From positions 1-9,802 of the forward strand of contig JAUVXQ010000035.1 of the NCBI GenBank assembly GCA_030603505.1: DNA of 9,802 nucleotides, in the 5' to 3' direction. Both the position numbers and the translations under genes were made by a program. Position 1 is the first letter of the stretch; the number at the start of each line of letters is the position of its first letter. Shown here piece by piece: positions 5,491 through 9,802 of the stretch. This DNA is from Candidatus Heimdallarchaeota archaeon (lineage in GTDB: Archaea > Asgardarchaeota > Heimdallarchaeia > Heimdallarchaeales > Heimdallarchaeaceae). The notes below the pieces were generated by a model. The model was not told the origin of the DNA and did no database searches. It worked only from the letters and a program-made list of their open reading frames with translations.

Positions 5491-6594
5491 TTATATTATA
5501 GGAAATCGTAGTAGAGCAATTCTTCCCCCAAACTTATCAACTTGCTTTCCTGCTTGGTGGTTCTCACTCATTATTATGATTTTTCCTCCAGCATTTTGTA
5601 TATCTTTAAGCAACTTGTCTAATTGTTTTCTTTTAGACTTATCACGTAATCTTAATTGGTTATCAACAATTAGTATAGTTTCAACTGCTCCAAACTCAAT
5701 TGCTTTGAGAATTGCATCAGAGCCATAAGCAACAGTCCCAGTGTTCTTACCAAGTCTTGACATTATTTCCTCAAGATAAACAGCATCTGAGCTCGCTTGC
5801 TCTTCTTCGATTATTCTGCCAAGAATATTTTTACTTATGATCTCTCCTATTGCGCTTGGTCCTCCACAGCTAGCAGTTTCAACAATTATTTTTTCAAGTG
5901 GGATTTTTGTTAGGTTTTTTCTTTCCTTTAAACGTCTAAAATAATTATCTTTAGTAAAACCCGGACCAGCTAAAACCATTGCAGATGCATCTGAAAACTT
6001 GTTGGTGAAAGCATCCTCTAAAGCAAAAGTTACTTTGTCAAAGAATTTATGGATATACTCCATTCGAATTTTTTCTTTACTTCCAGTTTTCTTAGGTATT
6101 CTTTCCCTGAAATGAGCAATTATAGTGCTAGAAAAAGCACTGACTGCTGCTAATGTAGCTTCACTATCATCAATTGCAACTATCAAAACTTTTGCGCTAG
6201 TAGACTTCTCAACTGCTTTCTCAATACGATCCTTCTCAATTTTTGACCAAGATTCTTTAATGATTGTTATTAATGTTCCAGTTTCAATATTTATTGTATG
6301 ATAAGAACCAAAAGAAATTAGGTCTTCAGGACCAGCAATTATTTTTCCTTTAACTCGTAATCTATTAGCAAATTCATGGAAACTGACATCTTCAGCTACC
6401 AATGTTAAAATCATTGGTACTCTTTCACCTTTATCTGCTCGTCCTTCATCGTCAACTTGTCTTATTCTTCTATAAGTTCGAGCTTTTACTTGATCGTTTG
6501 GGATAATTACATTATAAAGAACATATAAATCATCAATGGTTTCTGGTACTAAAGAAACGTACCCTTTATCATATCTACGAGATTTAATGTTCAA
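5491..6594 (-). CDS. pelA: Pelota (Dom34), archaeal ribosome-rescue factor
   Basis: Archaeal Pelota, the eRF1-like factor that enters the A site of stalled ribosomes with aEF1A and, with ABCE1, splits the subunits. All three domains are present in 367 residues. The N-terminal Sm-like domain (about 1-125) has GYVSLVPETIDDLYVLYNVI and KARTYRRIRQVDDEG. The central eRF1_2-like domain (about 132-260) starts VLIVAIDDSEATLA and contains MVLAGPGFTKDNYFRRL and ETASCGGPSAIGEII, with no GGQ as expected for Pelota. The eRF1_3 domain (about 262-367) contains GTVAYGSDAILKAIEFGAVETILIVDNQLR and ends SENHQAGKQVDKFGGRIALLRFPI. The start is TTG (6592-6594), with GAAGGTAG just upstream; no ATG fits and the N-terminus matches the family. 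It lies 102 bases downstream of the Roadblock gene and seems to have its own TATA box. Confidence 0.95.
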   Translation of the reverse strand: MNIKSRRYDKGYVSLVPETIDDLYVLYNVIIPNDQVKARTYRRIRQVDDEGRADKGERVPMILTLVAEDVSFHEFANRLRVKGKIIAGPEDLISFGSYHTINIETGTLITIIKESWSKIEKDRIEKAVEKSTSAKVLIVAIDDSEATLAAVSAFSSTIIAHFRERIPKKTGSKEKIRMEYIHKFFDKVTFALEDAFTNKFSDASAMVLAGPGFTKDNYFRRLKERKNLTKIPLEKIIVETASCGGPSAIGEIISKNILGRIIEEEQASSDAVYLEEIMSRLGKNTGTVAYGSDAILKAIEFGAVETILIVDNQLRLRDKSKRKQLDKLLKDIQNAGGKIIIMSENHQAGKQVDKFGGRIALLRFPII

Positions 6595-6640
6595 TAAAAA
6601 CTACCTTCTATAATCAGCTATTAACTTGAACGTTATGTTG

Positions 6641-6650
6641 AATATAAATA
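6641..6650 (-). promoter_or_regulatory. Likely TATA box of pelota
   Basis: Minus strand TATTTATATT, about 47-56 bases before the TTG start. A start site near 6619 would give a leader of about 25 bases containing GAAGGTAG (6601-6608), a usable Shine-Dalgarno. Confidence 0.45.
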
Positions 6651-6696
6651 ACTATCCTTTCTTGGATTTGTAAAAATAATTATTGTAAAGACTCCA

Positions 6697-7080
6697 TTAG
6701 AAATTAACTAAGATATCTTCAACACGACTAGAGAAATCCTTCATAAGCCGATAACGTAATGTGGATCGAGTTGTTTCTTCCTTAATTAGAATGACAATAG
6801 AATTACCTGTATTTGTCCTGAAAACTAAGAAGAATCCTTGTTCTCCCTCAAGCATTATGCCAATTGGATCACCTATACCATAATGATTTGTGGTCATTTT
6901 TACCAAAGAGAGAAACTCACGAACATATGAACTTGTAAATTCAGTGTCTAACTCAGCGGAAGTCCATTTCAGCACAAGTAAACCCGATGGTTCAATAACA
7001 ATTATTGATTCCACACCGGGATTTAAAGCATGTAAAACATTGCATTCTTTTTCAAAGCGAGTGTCGATAGATTGACTCAA
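6697..7080 (-). CDS. Roadblock/LC7 domain protein
   Basis: A single-domain Roadblock/LC7 protein of 127 residues, the MglB/Rag-Ragulator-type alpha/beta fold that dimerises and often partners small Ras-like GTPases. Elements seen: N-terminal helix (TRFEKECNVLHAL, 7-19), strand pair PGVESIIVIEPSGLLVLKW (21-39), long helix DTEFTSSYVREFLSLVKMTTNHYG (45-68), strands PIGIMLEGEQGFFLVFRT (72-89) and SIVILIKEE (94-102), and a C-terminal helix (STLRYRLMKDFSSRVEDIL). The start is TTG (7078-7080), chosen because GAGG at 7089-7092 lies 8 bases upstream; no ATG is available. No GTPase gene adjoins. Roadblock proteins are abundant in Asgard archaea but also occur elsewhere, so this is only a mild taxonomic hint. 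Confidence 0.85.
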   Translation of the reverse strand: MSQSIDTRFEKECNVLHALNPGVESIIVIEPSGLLVLKWTSAELDTEFTSSYVREFLSLVKMTTNHYGIGDPIGIMLEGEQGFFLVFRTNTGNSIVILIKEETTRSTLRYRLMKDFSSRVEDILVNF

Positions 7081-7158
7081 GATTAATTCCTCAATTTCCT
7101 TTGTTAATCTTATTGTATATTCTTTTTTAGAATTCTACAATTAAATAAAAGGTTTACA

Positions 7159-7166
7159 CTATATTT
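7159..7166 (-). promoter_or_regulatory. Possible TATA box of the Roadblock gene
   Basis: Minus strand AAATATAG, about 80 bases before the TTG start. A second candidate, TTTTATTT, lies nearer at about 7144-7151. Neither is decisive in DNA this AT-rich. Confidence 0.25.
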
Positions 7167-7204
7167 ACTTTACCATCTCAACATTTAACCACATACTTTC
7201 GTTG

Positions 7205-7252
7205 AAAAAAACAAAATGCAATAAAGAAAAGAAATAAGAAATAAAAAATGAA
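7205..7252 (-). terminator. U-rich terminator after the zinc-protein gene
   Basis: On the minus strand this stretch is almost pure T with scattered C, A and G, about 65-110 bases downstream of the stop at 7317. There is no stem. It is typical of archaeal U-tract termination and separates the zinc gene from the Roadblock gene. Confidence 0.45.
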
Positions 7253-7316
7253 ATTATATCTTTGAATATAACTAGTAGGATCCCAAGAAACCTATGCACT
7301 CAAGTATTTCTCTATT

Positions 7317-7481
7317 TTATCCACAGCCAGGGCATGAACTGCAACTACTGCACATTGACATGCTTTTTACATACTCTTCATAGCAGTCCTTATGAACGGT
7401 CAAGGTTTTGTTGTCTGTCGTATAGACTTCCAAGGTATTATCACTATCGCCAATATCTTTGTTACATAACATACAAGTCAT
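7317..7481 (-). CDS. 54-residue zinc-binding protein (treble-clef/LIM-like half plus cysteine-rich tail)
   Basis: A short ORF starting at the ATG at 7479-7481 and ending in TAA at 7317-7319. The protein starts MTCMLCNKDIGDSDNTLEVY, continues through LTVHKDCYEEYV and ends CSSCSSCPGCG. Ligand-type residues are Cys3, Cys6, His30, Cys33, then Cys44, Cys47, Cys50 and Cys53. The C-x2-C...H-x2-C arrangement, with helix-forming YEEYVK after the HxxC, is the layout of one LIM/treble-clef zinc site. The last four cysteines, evenly spaced as CxxCxxCxxC, could form a second site. GTGAT lies 5-6 bases before the ATG, the same Shine-Dalgarno register as rpl21e, and a TATA box sits at 7530-7537. Eight placed ligands in 54 codons are very unlikely by chance. 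Function unknown; a protein- or RNA-binding adaptor is plausible. Confidence 0.8.
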   Translation of the reverse strand: MTCMLCNKDIGDSDNTLEVYTTDNKTLTVHKDCYEEYVKSMSMCSSCSSCPGCG

Positions 7482-7529
7482 TGTAAATCACTACATAATG
7501 TCTAATTGAACGAATCTAAAAACTTCTCG

Positions 7530-7537
7530 TTTATAAA
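7530..7537. promoter_or_regulatory. Palindromic TATA box, possibly bidirectional
   Basis: TTTATAAA reads the same on both strands. On the minus strand it predicts a start near 7507, giving a leader of about 26 bases for the zinc gene. On the plus strand it predicts a start near 7560, ahead of the candidate structured RNA. Confidence 0.5.
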
Positions 7538-7559
7538 TTAAAGCAAAACTTGGTTAAAA

Positions 7560-7832
7560 GTAAATAAAACAAAGAAAGCATAGATTCAGTAAAATTGGTG
7601 CCTGACTGATATCCAAGGATTTGTGGACTCAGTCAGGGAGATGTCCCCATAAATATTAGTATTCCATTCTTTTCCCAAAAGTTTCGACGGTTGATTTGTA
7701 TTAATGTTTAAGATTATGGTGAGTTAGTCCACAATCTTTAGAATAATAAACGATTTTCTGTAGAGAATTTATAACTTGTTGTGAGAGGTTGTTCTTTCGA
7801 AAAACGTTTTCTAAGACCTTCTTTTTTGTTTT
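7560..7832 (+). ncRNA. Candidate structured non-coding RNA, unrecognised family
   Basis: No ORF of useful size exists here on either strand, yet it contains the GC-richest patch of the intergenic DNA and paired elements. Hairpin 1: CCTGACTGA (7601-7609) pairs perfectly with TCAGTCAGG (7629-7637), and TCCA (7612-7615) with TGGA (7624-7627), across a small TA/C internal loop. GGGA-GATG-TCCC (7636-7647) is a competing small hairpin. Hairpin 2: AAGATT-A-TGG (7710-7719) pairs with CCA-C-AATCTT (7729-7738), one A/C mismatch. TTGTGGACT (7621-7629) is also exactly complementary to AGTCCACAA (7726-7734), so the two hairpins could exchange partners. A hairpin plus T-tract ends the region. It does not show the SRP, RNase P or tRNA signatures I looked for, nor convincing C/D boxes. 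Boundaries are estimates from the TATA box and terminator; the strand is inferred. Confidence 0.4.
7785..7832 (+). terminator. Hairpin and U-tract, end of the candidate RNA
   Basis: GAAAA-ACG-TTTTC (about 7800-7812) is enclosed by AGGT...ACCT and followed by TTCTTTTTTGTTTT. Its position at the end of an ORF-less region suggests that something is transcribed from upstream on the plus strand. Confidence 0.45.
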
Positions 7833-7900
7833 AATTAACTATACACCCTTCTTTTCTATTTGATAATTTCATAAAAATCTTAAATAATAACCAAATTAGC

Positions 7901-7910
7901 ACATATATTA
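7901..7910 (+). promoter_or_regulatory. TATA box of the 7984 gene
   Basis: ACATATATTA. The predicted start site is near 7930, leaving a 50-65 base leader that contains the A/T-tract repeats at 7938-7972. Confidence 0.4.
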
Positions 7911-7937
7911 GAAAAATGGGTTATTTTGTTATTCCCG

Positions 7938-7972
7938 TTTTTTTCGGAAAAATCATTTTTTTCCTGAAAAAA
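7938..7972 (+). repeat. Two quasi-palindromic T7-N-A5/6 units in the leader of the 7984 gene
   Basis: Unit 1 is T7-CGG-A5 (7938-7952) and unit 2 is T7-CCTG-A6 (7956-7972), an 18-base period. Across them GGAAAAA (7946-7952) can pair with TTTTTCC (7958-7964). The units could be tandem operator sites for a winged-helix protein, possibly the downstream product itself, or a leader hairpin. Confidence 0.4.
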
Positions 7973-7983
7973 GAGATAAAAAA

Positions 7984-9684
7984 GTGGCTAAAATTATGGA
8001 ATCTTATTTCGGAGATTTAACTCAACTTGAAAATGAGTTGTATGAGAAAGTCAAACTAATAAAAAAACACCTTCATGAAACAAAGTATAATCCAATAAGA
8101 GTTGAACCTGGAATTGGATTTGATTTAGATATTGAAAGTAAATGGAGTAAATTTGTTGGAGAAACCTTATTTATCAATCAAAAATTGCTGCAAGAATTAC
8201 ATTATAGAAATGCGATCTTTTGGCGGGAAGCTTTTCTATTATTTGCACCAAAGCAAATGAGAGATACATGGTGGGTAAGATTAATAGCTAATGCTTATCC
8301 TCTTTCAGTTAAGTTAACAAGTATTGAACATGAACAATGGGAAAATCTATGGAGAGAAACATCTTCTGATTTTCTGGATTATATCCAAAATTGTAAAAAA
8401 CTCATTTCTTCTGCTGGTTCACATGGACTTATAGAAGTTCTTAAGCAAGGATTGTATCAAACATTATATCAACATGAAGAATCGAGAACAAGAAGTTTGA
8501 GAAGTAATCCTGTCAATGATTTAGATCCAAATGAACTGGAAATTATTTTATCAAATGTTTTCTTGAAATCTGTAAATATTTCTGAAAAAGCTGTAAACAT
8601 AATGAATGTTGCATTAATAAAACAAACTTCTAAAACTAAAGAACTTGAGAAGAATCTTCCTTTTCATCACAGCACAATAGCTAAAACAGTAAAGAAACTA
8701 TTAGATATGAATATTCTACAGCATTATTATTTTGTGAATTATCGCGCATTAGGATTATCACAATATATAGTACTTTTGATTTGTACAAAAAAACAAAGAG
8801 CTTATTATAAAACACCTATCAAAAATCCATTTCTATATTCTCATAAATATAATTGTCTAAACACATGTGTTATCAATCAACATTATGTAGGACCAAAAAC
8901 AAAAGAATACTATAATCTATTGATTAATTATTGCCAAAAATTAGAAAAGAAAAATCATATTGTTGATTTTTTTGTTTTTGAATTATATCCATTATTCAGA
9001 AGTTATTGGCTAAAATATTTCAATACAAAAACAAAATCATTGGATTTTAATTTGAATGACGTAGCAATTGAAAGCGACTTATTTGATAGTGATTCTTTTG
9101 AGGTAAATAGAAATCAAGCAAAAACATTAGAAAACATAATCGTTTCGACAAGAATTAGGGAAAGTCAACAAGAAAATATAGATATCTTAGATCTAAAAAT
9201 TCTAAACCAATTTATATTTGGAATTTACAATCGACGAATCATTCAGAAAAATATTAAGAAGGATATGAATAAAATATCTCAACGCATAAAGAAACTATTT
9301 GCTAATAATCTTATTTTTGAGAATATTCAAGTTGTCTTACCAAGAAGCGATGGAGAGCTGTCAGCTTTTGTAGAAATTAATCCTAATAAAAAAAGTAAAA
9401 ATCATAGGTATTTACAAGAGCGACTAATAAAATTCAGTTATTATCTACCACATGTTTATTGTGGAGAAATCAAAGGTACTTTCAATGGTTTATTGTTATT
9501 ATCAAAGCTTCCTTCTTCAATTACTATGGAACTAGCGGATTTACTTAATGGGCTTTTGCCAGATAGCATTAATACTCAAATTATTGTGGGAAAACCTAAG
9601 ATACAGAAGAAAAGAGATAAAATAAATGAGAATAGATGGAATAATGGTCATTGGATTGTTTCTGAAGAAGATTTTGAAATATGA
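7984..9684 (+). CDS. Large regulator-like protein with two winged-helix (Lrp-like) modules
   Basis: A 566-residue protein I cannot assign to a named family. The start is GTG at 7984 or ATG at 7996 (residue 5); neither has a strong Shine-Dalgarno. Residues about 55-110 (GETLFINQKLLQELHYRNAIFWREAFLLFAPKQMRDTWW in part) form a compact N-terminal domain of strand plus helix. Residues about 203-262 are helix-turn-helix-like (KTKELEKNLPFHHSTIAKTVKKLLDMNIL), then wing-like YYFVNYRALGLSQYIVLL, which resembles Lrp/AsnC. Residues about 398-450 repeat this pattern (NIDILDLKILNQF...IKKDMNKISQRIKKLFANNLIF). After it, 458-520 (SAFVEINPN...LPHVYCGEIKGTFNGLLLLSKL) recalls the Lrp ligand-binding RAM fold. No membrane segment or signal peptide. 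The base composition is even more A-rich than its neighbours. A cytosolic DNA-binding regulator is my inference. It converges on the right-edge gene with a 7-base gap. Confidence 0.8.
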   Translation: MAKIMESYFGDLTQLENELYEKVKLIKKHLHETKYNPIRVEPGIGFDLDIESKWSKFVGETLFINQKLLQELHYRNAIFWREAFLLFAPKQMRDTWWVRLIANAYPLSVKLTSIEHEQWENLWRETSSDFLDYIQNCKKLISSAGSHGLIEVLKQGLYQTLYQHEESRTRSLRSNPVNDLDPNELEIILSNVFLKSVNISEKAVNIMNVALIKQTSKTKELEKNLPFHHSTIAKTVKKLLDMNILQHYYFVNYRALGLSQYIVLLICTKKQRAYYKTPIKNPFLYSHKYNCLNTCVINQHYVGPKTKEYYNLLINYCQKLEKKNHIVDFFVFELYPLFRSYWLKYFNTKTKSLDFNLNDVAIESDLFDSDSFEVNRNQAKTLENIIVSTRIRESQQENIDILDLKILNQFIFGIYNRRIIQKNIKKDMNKISQRIKKLFANNLIFENIQVVLPRSDGELSAFVEINPNKKSKNHRYLQERLIKFSYYLPHVYCGEIKGTFNGLLLLSKLPSSITMELADLLNGLLPDSINTQIIVGKPKIQKKRDKINENRWNNGHWIVSEEDFEI

Positions 9685-9691
9685 AAAAACA

Positions 9692-9802
9692 CTAATCCCT
9701 TTTATCTTTAGGTAGGTATTCAATTGTTTTTCCGGTAATTATTGTACCTTCTTCAATTTCATTTGATACTGGATCTCCACATTTTTCAGGACACCCACGT
9801 TC
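9692..9802 (-). CDS. 3' end of a minus-strand protein with a CPxxC motif (partial, runs off right edge)
   Basis: The minus-strand frame ending in TAG at 9692-9694 is open to the window edge. It gives 36 residues that start ERGCPEKCGDPVSNEIEEGT and end EYLPKDKRD. The composition is protein-like (acidic and polar, with a GCPEKCG turn that could ligate zinc) and 36 codons without a stop in AT-rich DNA is mildly supportive. It would converge with the 7984 gene, consistent with the tail-to-tail pattern elsewhere in the window. The overlapping 60-residue reading on the same strand (9541-9723), antisense to the end of the large gene, is hydrophobic and not credible. Too little is visible to name it. 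Confidence 0.55.
   Translation of the reverse strand, partial: ERGCPEKCGDPVSNEIEEGTIITGKTIEYLPKDKRD

Noticed and set aside
7262..7486. A 74-codon plus-strand ORF rich in Cys and Tyr
   Set aside because: It is antisense to the zinc gene; its cysteines and tyrosines mirror the minus-strand codons, and it has no promoter or ribosome binding site.
7600..7650. The GC-rich hairpin as a tRNA, SRP RNA, RNase P RNA or H/ACA guide
   Set aside because: No cloverleaf or T-arm motif, no SRP helix 8 GGAA/AGCAG pair, no RNase P conserved boxes, and no ACA trinucleotide correctly placed after a guide pocket.
7916..8020. A 34-codon ORF overlapping the start of the 566-residue gene, with a hydrophobic segment and a basic helix (MGYFVIPVFFGKIIFFLKKE at its start)
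   Set aside because: Its ATG lies before the expected transcription start from the TATA box at 7901-7910, it has no Shine-Dalgarno, and the hydrophobic residues follow from the T-tract repeats.
9541..9723. A 60-codon hydrophobic minus-strand ORF
   Set aside because: It is antisense to the 3' end of the 566-residue gene and conflicts with the better edge frame ending at 9692.
1..9802. CRISPR array, insertion sequence or prophage
   Set aside because: No evenly spaced repeats, no transposase or integrase reading frame, and no terminal inverted repeats with target duplication were seen.

Overview
The window is strongly AT-rich archaeal DNA. The gene content is archaeal: ribosomal protein eL21, RNA polymerase subunit Rpo4/F, a DUF655 protein, archaeal Pelota and a COG2100-type radical SAM protein. 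Shine-Dalgarno sequences of the GGAGGTGATC family, TATA-like boxes about 50 bases before several starts and U-rich terminators also fit. A free-standing Roadblock/LC7 protein, a small treble-clef-like zinc protein and a large regulator with two winged-helix modules are compatible with an Asgard archaeon. The window alone cannot settle the lineage.

Layout. Bases 1-357 hold the 3' end of an unrecognised + strand gene that meets the DUF655 gene tail to tail, their stop codons overlapping. Bases 354-3145 are four minus-strand genes, in transcription order isocitrate/homoisocitrate-type dehydrogenase, rpl21e, rpoF and DUF655. The last three are the well-known archaeal eL21-Rpo4-DUF655 cluster; the ksgA gene that usually follows is absent here. 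A strong hairpin terminator separates the dehydrogenase from rpl21e. After a 0.35-0.4 kb divergent regulatory gap come two + genes: an unrecognised 161-residue protein (GTG start) and the radical SAM protein. The latter converges on pelota, 5 bases away. Pelota and the Roadblock gene lie on the minus strand and both use TTG starts.

Bases 7081-7983 contain only short or non-coding features: a 54-residue cysteine-rich zinc protein (minus strand, 7317-7481), then a stretch with no ORF but GC-richer hairpins, a long-range complementary pair and a hairpin plus U-tract end. I read this stretch as a candidate structured RNA transcript (about 7560-7832, + strand) sharing a palindromic TATA box with the zinc gene. 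It is followed by the promoter and a repeated A/T-tract element ahead of a 566-residue two-module winged-helix protein, and at the right edge by the 3' end of a minus-strand gene.

Functionally, eL21, Rpo4, DUF655 and Pelota are translation, transcription and ribosome-rescue housekeeping genes. The dehydrogenase is central or amino-acid metabolism. The most unexplained part of the window is 7081-9684: zinc protein, candidate RNA and large regulator.
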